NCBI GenBank assembly: GCA_018971725.1
Contig: JAGXAE010000003.1
Span: forward strand, 1-46,088
Source: Pseudomonadota bacterium
GTDB lineage: Bacteria > Pseudomonadota > Alphaproteobacteria > Acetobacterales > Acetobacteraceae
Length of the DNA: 46,088 bases
Direction of reading: 5' to 3'
Of this stretch, positions 8,729-16,800 are shown piece after piece; within the stretch, counting starts at the first letter, position 1; every line of letters starts with the position of its first letter. The notes beneath the pieces are model-generated. The model saw only the letters and a list, made by a program, of their open reading frames with translations. It did not search any database and was not told where the DNA came from. A program made the translations under genes and the position numbers.

Positions 8729-9169
8729 ATGACGACACAGAAGACGGTGCTGGTTCTGTGCACAGGCAATTCTTGCCGCTCGCAGATGGCCGAGGTGCTG
8801 CTCCGGCACGATCTCGGTGCCGCTGTTCGCGTGCTGTCCGCGGGAACGCGCCCACAGCCCAAGGTGGCCGATGGCGCCATTGAGGCGCTGAAATTGGCCG
8901 GGCTGCCGACCGAGGGGCTTTACCCGAAAGATATTGAGGCAGTGATGGACGAACCGATCGATCTGGCGGTGACCGTGTGTGATAACGCCAAGGAAACTTG
9001 CCCAGTATTTCCGCGCCCGGTGCCGCGTATCCACATTTCGTTCCGTGACCCGCATGGCGAACCGCTTGAGAGTTTCATCCGCGTGCGCGATGACATCAGC
9101 GCGCGTTTGGTGCCGGCGGTCCGCGAGGCTTTAGGGCTTGTAAGGAACGGTCATGTCCGTGCAGTGTGA
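8729..9169 (+). CDS. arsC: Second phosphatase-type arsenate reductase
   Basis: The product is a 146-residue ArsC of the low-molecular-weight phosphatase class. It has P-loop CTGNSCR (C11, with C16 inside the loop) and resolving cysteines C84 (VCDN) and C91 (CPVF). ATG 8729 is preceded at good spacing by AAGGA (8717-8721); an ATG three bases upstream and a TTG at 8714 fit less well. It overlaps acr3 by 17 bases. It is clearly diverged from the first phosphatase-type gene at 7743, so it is not a recent tandem copy. Confidence 0.93.
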   Translation: MTTQKTVLVLCTGNSCRSQMAEVLLRHDLGAAVRVLSAGTRPQPKVADGAIEALKLAGLPTEGLYPKDIEAVMDEPIDLAVTVCDNAKETCPVFPRPVPRIHISFRDPHGEPLESFIRVRDDISARLVPAVREALGLVRNGHVRAV

Positions 9170-10241
9170 TATTACGGCCAAAAAAGCCGCTGGCGCGCCG
9201 ATGAGCACCTTTGAACGGTATCTCACTGTTTGGGTCTTCCTCTGTATTATTGGGGGAATCCTGGCTGGGCAGGTGGCGCCGGAGCTGTTCCAGGCGTTGG
9301 GGCGCATGGAAATTGCCCAGGTGAATCTGCCCGTTGGGCTGCTGATCTGGGTGATGATCATCCCCATGCTGGTGAAGGTCGATTTCGGGGCGCTGCATGA
9401 AGTCAAACAGCATGTGCGCGGCATTGGCGTGACGCTGTTTGTCAATTGGCTGGTCAAGCCGTTTTCCATGGCGCTGCTGGCCGCGTTGTTCATCGGGCAT
9501 TTGTTCCGCCCGCTGCTGCCGGCTGGGCAGATCGACAGCTACATCGCCGGGCTGATTTTGCTGGCGGCTGCCCCCTGCACGGCTATGGTGTTCGTCTGGA
9601 GCAGACTTTCAAACGGCGATCCACTGTTCACGCTCTCGCAAGTGGCGCTCAACGACACCATCATGGTGTTCGCCTTCGCCCCGATCGTCGGGCTGTTGCT
9701 GGGGCTGTCCTCGATCACCGTGCCCTGGGCCACGCTGCTTACGTCCGTGGTGCTTTATATCGTTATCCCGGTCATCATCGCGCAACTCTGGCGGCGCAGC
9801 CTGTTGAAGCATGGGCAAGGCGCGTTTGATGCCGCGATGGCGAAGATCGGCCCATGGTCGATCCTCGCCCTGCTGCTGACGCTGGTACTGTTGTTCGCCT
9901 TCCAGGGTACGGAAATTATCCGGCAACCGCTGGTTATCGTGCTGCTGGCGGTGCCCATTCTGGTGCAGGTGTTCTTCAACGCCACGCTCGCCTATGGGCT
10001 CAACCGCGCGCTGGGCGAGAAGCATAACATTGCCTGCCCTTCGGCCTTGATCGGGGCTTCGAATTTCTTCGAACTGGCGGTGGCTGCGGCGATCAGCCTG
10101 TTCGGCTTCAACTCCGGCGCGGCACTGGCGACTGTCGTCGGCGTACTGATCGAGGTGCCGGTGATGCTGCTGACAGTCAAGCTCGTGACCGCCACAAAAG
10201 GCTGGTATGAGGGTGCAGAAGGGCTCAAAATCCATGGTTGA
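9153..10241 (+). CDS. acr3: Arsenite efflux permease Acr3
   Basis: This inner-membrane transporter expels arsenite made by the upstream reductases. The 362-residue protein shows about ten hydrophobic segments and the Acr3 signature helix [14 protein letters not shown] with the essential cysteine, followed by the conserved NDTIMV segment and the late helix [20 protein letters not shown] 9153 has AAGGAA six bases upstream; the internal ATG 9201 lacks a ribosome site although many relatives start there. The 3' end overlaps arsH. Confidence 0.95.
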   Translation: MSVQCDITAKKAAGAPMSTFERYLTVWVFLCIIGGILAGQVAPELFQALGRMEIAQVNLPVGLLIWVMIIPMLVKVDFGALHEVKQHVRGIGVTLFVNWLVKPFSMALLAALFIGHLFRPLLPAGQIDSYIAGLILLAAAPCTAMVFVWSRLSNGDPLFTLSQVALNDTIMVFAFAPIVGLLLGLSSITVPWATLLTSVVLYIVIPVIIAQLWRRSLLKHGQGAFDAAMAKIGPWSILALLLTLVLLFAFQGTEIIRQPLVIVLLAVPILVQVFFNATLAYGLNRALGEKHNIACPSALIGASNFFELAVAAAISLFGFNSGAALATVVGVLIEVPVMLLTVKLVTATKGWYEGAEGLKIHG

Positions 10242-10959
10242 GCAGCTATGGCACAATCTGGACGAAACCTGTTTTGAGCCGATTGACGAAGATCGCTTGT
10301 TCAATGCCCCTCGACCCAGGCATAAGCCTCGCATTTTGCTGCTCTACGGTTCGTTGCGGGCACGTTCGTTCAGCCGCTTGGCGACGGAGGAAGCAGCAAG
10401 AATTTTGCAGCGCCTCGGCGCTGAGACACGGAGCTTCAATCCATCCGGCTTACCTCTGCCAGATGATGCTGAGGCCGGGCATCCTAAGGTCCAGGAATTG
10501 CGAGATCTGGTGAGTTGGAGCGAAGGCATGGTCTGATGCTCGCCCGAACGGCATGGTGCCATGAGCGGGATCATGAAGGCGCAGATCGACTGGATTCCGC
10601 TCGCAATGGGCGCAGTGCGCCCCACCCAGGGCAAAACACTGGCCGTCATGCAGGTTTGCGGCGGGTCACAAAGCTTCAACGCCGTTAATCAGCTACGCAT
10701 TCTGGGCCGCTGGATGCGCTTGATCACGATCCCCAACCAGTCCTCTGTGCCCAAAGCCTTTGCTGAGTTTGATGAGCATGACCGCATGAAGCCGTCACCC
10801 TATTACGACCGCATGGTGGATGTGATGGAGGAGCTAATAAAATTCACCCTGCTGACGCGTGGTTGCGCGGATTACCTGGTCGACCGCTACAGCGAACGCA
10901 AGGAAAGCGCAGAGGAATTGTCCCGCCGGGTCAATCAGAGGTCAATTCGACAGGAATAA
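10234..10959 (+). pseudogene. arsH: arsH interrupted by an in-frame TGA
   Basis: ArsH is an NADPH-dependent FMN reductase that oxidises trivalent organoarsenicals. The frame from ATG 10234 encodes a normal ArsH N-terminus with flavin-binding [12 protein letters not shown], then meets TGA at 10534-10536 (codon 101). The same frame continues without a shift through [37 protein letters not shown] and a full C-terminus to TAA 10957-10959. Relatives have tryptophan at the stop position ([10 protein letters not shown]), so a single TGG-to-TGA change explains it. It could be a recent null allele, a sequence error, or allow read-through. Everything else in the reading frame is intact. Confidence 0.9.
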
Positions 10960-10960
10960 C

Positions 10961-10994
10961 TGGAGTGCGCCCCTGACGGTGAACGGCTTCAGGC
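10961..10994. repeat. 34-bp direct repeat, left copy
   Basis: The 34 bases starting TGGAGTGCGCCCCTGACGGT and ending GGCTTCAGGC recur without mismatch and in the same orientation at 16801-16834. This copy lies two bases after the arsH stop, and its last bases include the stop codon of the leftward aldehyde dehydrogenase. Identity ends sharply on both sides (C versus A before, G versus T after). The pair bounds 5.8 kb of foreign-looking genes. Confidence 0.9.
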
Positions 10995-12500
10995 GTGCTT
11001 ACGTCCGCCGGTCTCGTAGAACCACTCATCCGGATACGGGTACCACCAGCCCTGGCGCTCCGGCTTGTGGTCGATGATGACCATCTTCGAGCGGCGGAAG
11101 GTGTCGAGCCCGAGCCGCGAGAGCTCGCGACCGATTCCGGATTTCTTCCAGCCGCCGAAGGGCAGTGCATCATTGTCGATGAGAGGATTGTTGACCCAGA
11201 CCATGCCGGCCTCGAGCCGTTCGGCGGCCTCCATCGCCTCTTCCAGCGATGTCGTGAAGATCGAGGCACCGAGCCCGAATTCGCTGTCATTGGCCCGCTC
11301 GATCGCCTCGTCGAAATCGGCGACGCTGCAGACGGCGGCAACAGGCCCGAAGCATTCCTCCTTCAGGATTGCCATGTCCGGCGTGCAGCCGGTGAGGATC
11401 GTCGGCTCGTAGAACCAGCCCATCGGCTGGTCCTCCGGAATGCGCCCGCCTGTGACGGCGACCGCCCCCTTGGCCTTGGCGTCCTCGACCAGGCGAATGA
11501 CCTTGTCACGGGCAGCCTTGGAGACAAGCGGACCAATCTCATTCTTGCCGAGGCCGTTTCCGACACGCAGACGCCTGGTCTCCGCGACGAATTTCTCGAT
11601 GAAGGCATCATGGACGGAATCGACCACGTAGAACCGCTCCGCTGACGTGCAAACCTGGCCGGACATGTGGAAGGCCGCCGTGACAGCACCCGCAGCCGCC
11701 ACATCGAGCGGTGCGTGCGCCGAGATGATCATCGGATCGGAGCCGCCCGCCTCGATGACGGCCGGCTTCATTTCCGCGGCCGCGGCAATCGCCACCGCCT
11801 TGCCGGCTGCGACCGAGCCGGTGAAGGCGATCGCATGCGTCTTCTTCGAATGGATGAGCGCTTGCGCGACCTCCACGCCGCCCGGCAGGCAGGCGACGAG
11901 GCCTTCGGGAAGATCGGCGAAGATCTCCATGAAGATAAGGGTCGAGAGCGTGGTCGTCTGTGCCGGCTTGATCACGCAGCCATTCCCCGAGGCGAGCGAG
12001 GCGGCGACCGTCCAGCACATCAAGAGGATCGGAAAGTTGAACGGCATAATGTGCACGGAAACGCCGAGCGGCGCGTAGCGCGCATGCTGGAAGGACCCGG
12101 TCTGTGTCGTGCCAGCGACCTTGCCGCCATCGTCGCGGGCGAGTTCGGCAAAATAGCGGAAGGCGCCCGCGCAGTTCGCCACCTCGCCGATCGCTTCCGG
12201 ATAGGGCTTGCCCATCTCGCGCGTCATGGTTTTCGCGCAAAGGCGCATGTCCGTCGCCTCGATGCGGTTGGCGACACGGTGAAGCAGAGTGGAACGCGTT
12301 TTCGCGTCAAGCTTTGCCCAGGCCCGCTGAGCGGGCGTCACCACATCCAGTGTCGCCTCGATTTCCGCGACACTGGCCTCGCCGATTGCGCCGACCTTTT
12401 CGAGATTCGCAGGGTCGATCACGTCAATGGCCGGACCCGACAGCGTCCTGAAGGCGCCACCGACGAAATGGACGGGCTGGCTGAAGTTGAAACTGGTCAT
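10989..12500 (-). CDS. NAD(P)-dependent aldehyde dehydrogenase
   Basis: This cytoplasmic enzyme oxidises an aldehyde to the acid. The 503-residue protein has the complete ALDH machinery: oxyanion asparagine N155 (PFNFP), general base E250 in IEAGGSDP, and nucleophile C284 in GQVCTS, with TGSVAAGK in the cofactor fold. The AGGSDP form resembles succinate-semialdehyde dehydrogenases of the YneI branch, but the substrate is unknown. It is the last gene of a leftward operon and overlaps the kinase gene by four bases. The stop codon lies inside the 34-bp repeat. Confidence 0.92.
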   Translation of the reverse strand: MTSFNFSQPVHFVGGAFRTLSGPAIDVIDPANLEKVGAIGEASVAEIEATLDVVTPAQRAWAKLDAKTRSTLLHRVANRIEATDMRLCAKTMTREMGKPYPEAIGEVANCAGAFRYFAELARDDGGKVAGTTQTGSFQHARYAPLGVSVHIMPFNFPILLMCWTVAASLASGNGCVIKPAQTTTLSTLIFMEIFADLPEGLVACLPGGVEVAQALIHSKKTHAIAFTGSVAAGKAVAIAAAAEMKPAVIEAGGSDPMIISAHAPLDVAAAGAVTAAFHMSGQVCTSAERFYVVDSVHDAFIEKFVAETRRLRVGNGLGKNEIGPLVSKAARDKVIRLVEDAKAKGAVAVTGGRIPEDQPMGWFYEPTILTGCTPDMAILKEECFGPVAAVCSVADFDEAIERANDSEFGLGASIFTTSLEEAMEAAERLEAGMVWVNNPLIDNDALPFGGWKKSGIGRELSRLGLDTFRRSKMVIIDHKPERQGWWYPYPDEWFYETGGRKHA

Positions 12501-13543
12501 GCGACATTCGCTTTCTTTTGTTCGATGGCCTCGGGCGGAAGGGTCGGCACATGGCTTTCCCAGCCGGGCAGCACGCGCTCCATGAGTGCGCTGATCCGGG
12601 TGAGCCCGGCCTTCGGCAGGGCGCGCAAGAGCTGTCCCTGCACCCGCGGAATGAAATCGAGATAGCCGTGCTTGCCGTCCCGCTTGGAAAGGCGCTCGAA
12701 ATTCCCCAGGATCTTGGTGTGTCGGTGGGCCGCCAGCAGCCAGTATTCGGCAAGGAACCGTTCCCGGTCCATGCCCGGGCGGCGGCGGAGATAGTGGTCG
12801 ACAAGGTGGTCCTCAAGCCCGTCGGCAAGGTCGCGACGGGCATCCTGAGTGAGCGAGACGAGATCATAGGCCGCCGAACCGAAGACGCCGTCCTGGAAAT
12901 CGAGGAGGCCGCAACGGCTGGCGTCCTTTCGTCCGGCGATCACCATGAGGTTGTCGACATGGTAATCGCGCAGCACCAGCACATCGCGGCAGCGGGAGAT
13001 GTCAGAAAGCACTTCGTGCCAGAGCCCCATGAACTCCTGCTTGAAGGCGACCGCATCCACCGCCGGCGCGCATTGCGGCACATACCAGTCGGTGAACATT
13101 TCGAGCTCGTCATCGAGCGGGCCAAAGCCATAGCCGCCGATGTCGGGTCGCTCGCCCTCGGCCCTGTCGTGCAAATGAACGAGGGCATCCACGGCCAGCT
13201 CGTAGAGCGGCCTGTCATCATGGCCATCGCGGAACAGGCGCGTGAAGGTCTGACTTCCAAAATCTTCGATCAGCGCAAGACCGGCCTCCTGGTCCAAAGC
13301 ATGGATGCGCGGTGCCGAAAGGCCAAGCGAAGTCAGGTATCGGCTGATGGTGACGAAGCGCTTGAGGTCCGGCGCGCCGGGTCTCTCCTCCATCAACAGG
13401 ATGCCCCGCCATTTCAGCCGGTAATAGCGCCGCGCGGAGGCGTCGCCCGGCAGCGGCGCAAGACCGCGCGGGTCGAGACCTTGCCGGAACAGGAACGTGT
13501 GCCGCCGTGCCGCCGCCTCAGCGCTCAATGCAGTTGAAGTCAT
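12497..13543 (-). CDS. AmgK-like phosphotransferase (APH fold, sugar 1-kinase type)
   Basis: The 348-residue protein has an aminoglycoside-phosphotransferase kinase fold: an N-terminal DASARRYYRL region, catalytic loop LRDYHVDNLM with H195 and D197, and metal-binding LLDFQD (213-218) followed by AAYDLVSLTQDARRD. This arrangement is characteristic of AmgK, the anomeric kinase for MurNAc and GlcNAc in cell-wall recycling. No MurU-type nucleotidyltransferase lies beside it, as would be usual for AmgK, so a different sugar or alcohol substrate is plausible here. It sits between the cupin genes and the aldehyde dehydrogenase. Confidence 0.82.
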   Translation of the reverse strand: MTSTALSAEAAARRHTFLFRQGLDPRGLAPLPGDASARRYYRLKWRGILLMEERPGAPDLKRFVTISRYLTSLGLSAPRIHALDQEAGLALIEDFGSQTFTRLFRDGHDDRPLYELAVDALVHLHDRAEGERPDIGGYGFGPLDDELEMFTDWYVPQCAPAVDAVAFKQEFMGLWHEVLSDISRCRDVLVLRDYHVDNLMVIAGRKDASRCGLLDFQDGVFGSAAYDLVSLTQDARRDLADGLEDHLVDHYLRRRPGMDRERFLAEYWLLAAHRHTKILGNFERLSKRDGKHGYLDFIPRVQGQLLRALPKAGLTRISALMERVLPGWESHVPTLPPEAIEQKKANVA

Positions 13544-13555
13544 GGACGCTGCTCC

Positions 13556-13903
13556 TTAGCGGATCATGTAGACCTTCTTGACGGTCTCGTGGACGGTGCA
13601 GACGCCCTTCCAGTCCTGCGGGAAGAAAGCCGCCGTATCCGGAGTGATCTCGATCACCTCGCCGCTCTCGTGCACATAGGTGCAGCGGCCTTCCAGGAAA
13701 TGGCAGAACTCGTCGCGCGTCACATGGCAGAACCACTTGCCGGGTGTGCAGACCCAGAGGCCGCTCTCGCTCTCGCCGTTGGGGCCCTTGTAAATGACGC
13801 GGCCCGACGTGTGGGAGGTGCCTTCGATCATCGTGGAGATAATGCCCCAGTCCACGAGTTCGGTCTGTTCGAGCGGTTTGCGCATGAGGGGGGTCGTTGT
13901 CAT
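13556..13903 (-). CDS. Small cupin protein (cupin_3/DUF861 type), copy A
   Basis: This 115-residue single-domain cupin contains SHTSGRVIYKGPNG, WVCTPGKW, TRDEFCHFLEGRCTY and a late TPDTAAFFPQDWKG strand. It is of the DUF861 type related to ureidoglycine aminohydrolase and EutQ C-terminal domains. It is about half identical to the gene immediately upstream at 13919-14281. A catalytic function cannot be assigned; the conserved WVCTPG and RDEFCHF blocks are shared by both copies and probably form the active pocket. Confidence 0.82.
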   Translation of the reverse strand: MTTTPLMRKPLEQTELVDWGIISTMIEGTSHTSGRVIYKGPNGESESGLWVCTPGKWFCHVTRDEFCHFLEGRCTYVHESGEVIEITPDTAAFFPQDWKGVCTVHETVKKVYMIR

Positions 13904-13918
13904 GGTTCGAGATCCTGT

Positions 13919-14281
13919 TCAGGCAAGCATGTAGATGTTGCGGATGGTTTCGATGACCGCGCACTGGCCGGCCCAGCCGGCGGGGAAGAGCACCGCCGTG
14001 CCGGGCGTTACCTCGATCTCCTCGCCCTGATCGGAGCGATAAACCGCACGGCCCGCCACGAAATGGCAAAACTCGTCGCGCGGAATGGACAGCCGCCAGG
14101 TGCCCGGCGTGCAGACCCAGATCCCTGTTTCCGGCCGGTTGTTCGGCCCCTTGTGCAAGAGCCGTCCCGAGGAATGGGACTGGCCATCGATCATGTCGGG
14201 CTGGTTGCCCCAGTCGACGAGGTCGTCATAGGTCGTGGCGCCATGGATATGCGGGGCGGTAGAGAAAAGATTGGTCATCAC
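13919..14281 (-). CDS. Small cupin protein (cupin_3/DUF861 type), copy B
   Basis: This 120-residue paralogue of copy A shares the same blocks: LVDWG near the start, SHSSGR, KGPNN, WVCTPGTW, RDEFCHFVAGR and TPGTAVLFPAGW. The two look like an old tandem duplication retained as a pair, perhaps as a heterodimer. The start could be either of two adjacent ATGs (14281 or 14278). It lies seven bases downstream of the glycosyltransferase stop, so it is co-transcribed with it. Confidence 0.82.
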   Translation of the reverse strand: MMTNLFSTAPHIHGATTYDDLVDWGNQPDMIDGQSHSSGRLLHKGPNNRPETGIWVCTPGTWRLSIPRDEFCHFVAGRAVYRSDQGEEIEVTPGTAVLFPAGWAGQCAVIETIRNIYMLA

Positions 14282-14287
14282 ATGCCC

Positions 14288-15574
14288 TCAGACGGCGCTC
14301 TTTGCCAGCAGGGTATCGAGAATGCCGGCGGCTTTCTTGGGGCCGTTCTGGCTCTGCATGTGTCTGGAGGTCGCGGCCAGCTTTTCCTGCATGGCGCTGT
14401 CGTTGATCATGAAGTCGAGCTTGGCGGCCAGCTCCTCGTTGGTCCAGTTGTAACGCGGCATCTTGAAGCCGTGGCCGGTCTCGTCGACGCGGGTGGCATT
14501 GTCGTGACCGTCCCAGACATAGGGCATGATGATCGCCGGCTTGCCGAAATAGAGGCACTCCGTAAACGAGTTGTTGCCGCCGTGGTGGATGACGGCATCG
14601 ACCTGCGGGATGACCGAGGGCTGCGGGAACCAGCTTTCGATGATCACATTGCCCGGCACATCCTCATAGGTGTCCTTGTAGTCGCCGACATTGACGAGGC
14701 CGCGATAGGGCAGGTCGCCGATGGTGGCTATGAGACGCTTCAGGAGATCGGTGTCGCCCGCGCCCAGCGAGCCGAAGGAGACATAGATCAGCGGTTTGTC
14801 ATTGTTCTTCGCGAAGGTCGGTACCTCATAGGCGGCTTCCTCGCGGACACAGCCTTCGAGGTATTGGAACTGCTCCGGCGGCAGCGGGTGCGAGCGGTTG
14901 AACTTCACCGGCTCCGGATAAAGCAGGAGGTTCATAAAGGGCGAGGCTTCGAAGAACTGGCCGATCGGATAGGCGGCCTCGCCGGTCGAGGCGAGGAAGG
15001 CGTTGAAGTCGGCGTGGATCGGCTTGATCACCTCGTTGAAGCGGTCGCGGAAGGCCTGCTGTGCCTCGTAGTCGTCCTGACTGCAGCCGGAGAGATGCGG
15101 TGGGATCATCGGATCCTCGATCTCATTCTCGGAGCAGGAAATGATGCGCACCCACGGTTTGCCGAAGTGCTTGATCGCCGGGAACAGGATGACGTTGTCG
15201 ACGCAGATCAGATCCGGCTTGATCTTGGCGAGCACGCCCGGCAGGTCCTTCTCGGCCCATTTGGCGCTTTCGACAATCGCCTGCCAGCAATCCTTCACGT
15301 AGTTGTCAATCTGGTCATAGGGCGACTTGCGGAAGTTTGGGATATGGCCGTTGATGAAGTCTTCCCAGAACTTCGCCATCTGTTCCGGCGGCATGGGCGC
15401 GGAGAGGTTGATCGGGTGCGCCTTGAAGCCGTAGCCTTCATAGACCGAGACGAAGCCAGGATCGGAGAGGAAGATGACATTGTGGCCAAGCGCCTTGACG
15501 GCCTGCGCGATACCGACCGAGTTGAGAGCCGGCCCGAAAGCGGCTTCCGGGAAAAATGCGACGGTCTTTGTCAT
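14288..15574 (-). CDS. GT1-family (MGT-type) glycosyltransferase
   Basis: This 428-residue enzyme has the GT-B fold of UDP-sugar-dependent GT1 transferases that glycosylate small molecules. The N-terminus FFPEAAFGPALNSVGIAQAV opens the acceptor domain. The C-terminal donor signature runs from about residue 313 (SWFPQPSVI) through HHGG at 330-333 to PYVWDGHDNA. ATG 15574 is preceded by AAAGGGGACCTA, a strong ribosome site, and is the first gene of the leftward operon. No antibiotic synthesis genes are nearby, so detoxification of a compound or glycosylation of a small metabolite is as likely as biosynthesis. Confidence 0.9.
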   Translation of the reverse strand: MTKTVAFFPEAAFGPALNSVGIAQAVKALGHNVIFLSDPGFVSVYEGYGFKAHPINLSAPMPPEQMAKFWEDFINGHIPNFRKSPYDQIDNYVKDCWQAIVESAKWAEKDLPGVLAKIKPDLICVDNVILFPAIKHFGKPWVRIISCSENEIEDPMIPPHLSGCSQDDYEAQQAFRDRFNEVIKPIHADFNAFLASTGEAAYPIGQFFEASPFMNLLLYPEPVKFNRSHPLPPEQFQYLEGCVREEAAYEVPTFAKNNDKPLIYVSFGSLGAGDTDLLKRLIATIGDLPYRGLVNVGDYKDTYEDVPGNVIIESWFPQPSVIPQVDAVIHHGGNNSFTECLYFGKPAIIMPYVWDGHDNATRVDETGHGFKMPRYNWTNEELAAKLDFMINDSAMQEKLAATSRHMQSQNGPKKAAGILDTLLAKSAV

Positions 15575-15589
15575 TAGGTCCCCTTTCGA

Positions 15590-15925
15590 CTAAATCTTTT
15601 CTTGTTCTGCGGTGATCGCGGCGTCTACATAATCACCAATTTTGGCCTTTCGGCCATCCGAATTCTCATTCGGATTAAGACGGAAGGAAAACCACTTTGT
15701 AGTCTTGGCAACCTTAATAAGTTCTGACAACCCCCAGTCCATAAGTGGACGGATTTCACCCTTTTTCACAAGTGCGGCGCCCGAAACTTCGACCTCGTCA
15801 GCGTAAACATTAACCATTGCCATAAGCAGAGCCTCTAGTGCTGAAACGGCCGTGACTGATCCAGCTAAATATGCTTTGGCTTCTTCGCATCGTTCCGCTT
15901 CGCGCCAGTAGAAGTGGTCTGCCTG
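15590..15925 (-). pseudogene. Truncated hypothetical protein fragment
   Basis: The leftward frame encodes EEAKAYLAGSVTAVSALEAL and later NSDGRKAKIGDYVDA. This looks like the middle of a conserved protein of unknown function found in many proteobacteria, which normally continues into an RNLVHPARY-like segment. Here the sequence diverges just after IGDY and stops at 15590. Upstream of about 15925 it runs into IS-end-like DNA. Both ends therefore appear to be missing. A longer open frame to 16045 exists but its extra residues look like translated junk. Confidence 0.55.
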
Positions 15926-15959
15926 GGGTTTTTGGGACCAATGAGTTGAGACATGCTGG
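15920..15959. mobile_element. Possible IS-end remnant
   Basis: This stretch (TGCCTGGGG, a T-run, then GAGTTGAGAC) resembles the better-matching pair of IS-like ends at 16059-16100 and 26973-27013, allowing gaps. It abuts the point where the hypothetical protein fragment loses similarity. No transposase is nearby. Confidence 0.3.
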
Positions 15960-16058
15960 CTTAGGCAGGAGGTCTTGCCATGCCAATTCAGCGGATGGAC
16001 ACAGAGAGAGTGAATTGCACTTCGCCATATTGCCCCTAGAAGCAAGGGCTGGATGGCC

Positions 16059-16100
16059 TGCCTGGGAATTTTTGGACCAGTTGAATTACGCCAAACTGAT
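16059..16100. mobile_element. IS-like terminal remnant
   Basis: Forty bases starting TGCCTGGGAATTTTTGGACC match 26973-27012 at 32 of 40 positions without gaps and in the same orientation. The second copy interrupts the photolyase gene exactly at its TGTCTGG end, so the sequence is probably a transposon terminus; it recalls IS3-type ends, though I cannot name the family. Only the tip remains here, followed by the vapB remnant. Confidence 0.5.
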
Positions 16101-16135
16101 GCTGTATATCCATCTTTGATATATTCGAGGCACTT

Positions 16136-16246
16136 ATGCTGACACGCACGTCATTGTTTCTCTCCAACCGCTCGCAGGCGGCGTGGTTGCCTAAGGCAGT
16201 GGCTTTCTCCGAAGGGGTCCGCGAGGTCGTCATTGGCTTCTGGTGA
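16136..16246 (+). pseudogene. vapB-type antitoxin remnant
   Basis: The frame from ATG 16136 reads MLTRTSLFLSNRSQAAWLP followed by KAVAFSEGVREVVI, the N-terminal AbrB-like DNA-binding half of a VapB/VagC antitoxin. It then hits TGA at 16244-16246 after 36 residues. The C-terminal toxin-binding half and any vapC PIN-domain toxin are absent, replaced by unrelated sequence. An upstream CGAGG could serve as ribosome site. It is most likely dead. Confidence 0.75.
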
Positions 16247-16280
16247 AACGAGACTGAGAAAGCGAGATAGGAGAAAGCCA

Positions 16281-16601
16281 ATGAATGTCACTACCTTTCG
16301 TGCGTCAATTACCGACGCCGAGCCACCTTCAAATCTCAACCTCGCCCTTCGCGCCCTTTGGCTTGACGCTAAGGGGGATTGGGAGGCTGCACATACCTCC
16401 GCGCAGGCCGATAGAGGGGGCGTCGCAGACTGGGTGCATGCCTACCTTCATCGCAAGGAAGGTGACGAAAGCAACGCCGCCTACTGGTATCGTCGGGCTC
16501 GGAAGCCATTCTTCAACGGATCTCTCGACGCGGAATGGGAAGAAATCGCAGTAGCGCTATTGGCGCAGTGCCAATCGCCACCAAAGCCGGCCCTAGATTG
16601 A
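16281..16601 (+). CDS. Small conserved hypothetical protein (TPR-like)
   Basis: This 106-residue protein starts at ATG 16281 with AGGAG nine bases upstream. It contains LALRALWLDAKGDWEAAH and WVHAYLHRKEGDESNAAYWY, two helical hairpins resembling a pair of TPR-like repeats. I recall similar short proteins in Rhizobiales and Acetobacteraceae annotated only as hypothetical. Its frame is intact, unlike the scraps on either side, so it may be functional. No role can be proposed. Confidence 0.7.
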   Translation: MNVTTFRASITDAEPPSNLNLALRALWLDAKGDWEAAHTSAQADRGGVADWVHAYLHRKEGDESNAAYWYRRARKPFFNGSLDAEWEEIAVALLAQCQSPPKPALD

Positions 16602-16623
16602 ATGGCTGGGTAGCTGACGCCTT

Positions 16624-16655
16624 GTGATCCGGTTCACTCTTTGGCACCGGATCAC
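16624..16655 (+). terminator. Hairpin after the small hypothetical gene
   Basis: GTGATCCGGT (16624-16633) and ACCGGATCAC (16646-16655) form a perfect 10-bp stem with a 12-base loop, 22 bases after the stop at 16601. There is no T-tract, so it is a weak terminator or a regulatory stem; I favour an RNA 3'-end structure. Confidence 0.45.
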
Positions 16656-16682
16656 TGACAGCCCAACCCTGGAGCTGGAGCA

Positions 16683-16775
16683 GTGACAAAGGTATCGATT
16701 TCCGACCTCGAAACTGCTGTAAAGCATCTCAACCAATATGTGCTGACAGAAGAATGCGAAGAAGCAGACCGTTGA
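16683..16775 (+). CDS. Possible 30-residue peptide or gene fragment
   Basis: A GTG at 16683, with GGAG a few bases upstream, opens a frame for MTKVSISDLETAVKHLNQY and ten more residues ending in an acidic CEEADR before TGA. The composition is protein-like and helical, but the length and the surrounding gene scraps make it as likely to be a fragment as a real peptide. Confidence 0.3.
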   Translation: MTKVSISDLETAVKHLNQYVLTEECEEADR

Positions 16776-16800
16776 TTTCCACTGAGAAGTGACCTGGAAA

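Noticed and set aside
10234-10959. Selenocysteine insertion at the arsH TGA.
   Set aside because: Relatives have tryptophan at this position, not cysteine, and I see no stable stem-loop directly after the TGA.
13589-15577. A 662-codon open frame on the plus strand opposite the glycosyltransferase and cupin genes.
   Set aside because: It is the antisense shadow of three genes with clear family motifs on the minus strand; its translation has no recognisable domain and the composition expected from reading GC-rich codons backwards.
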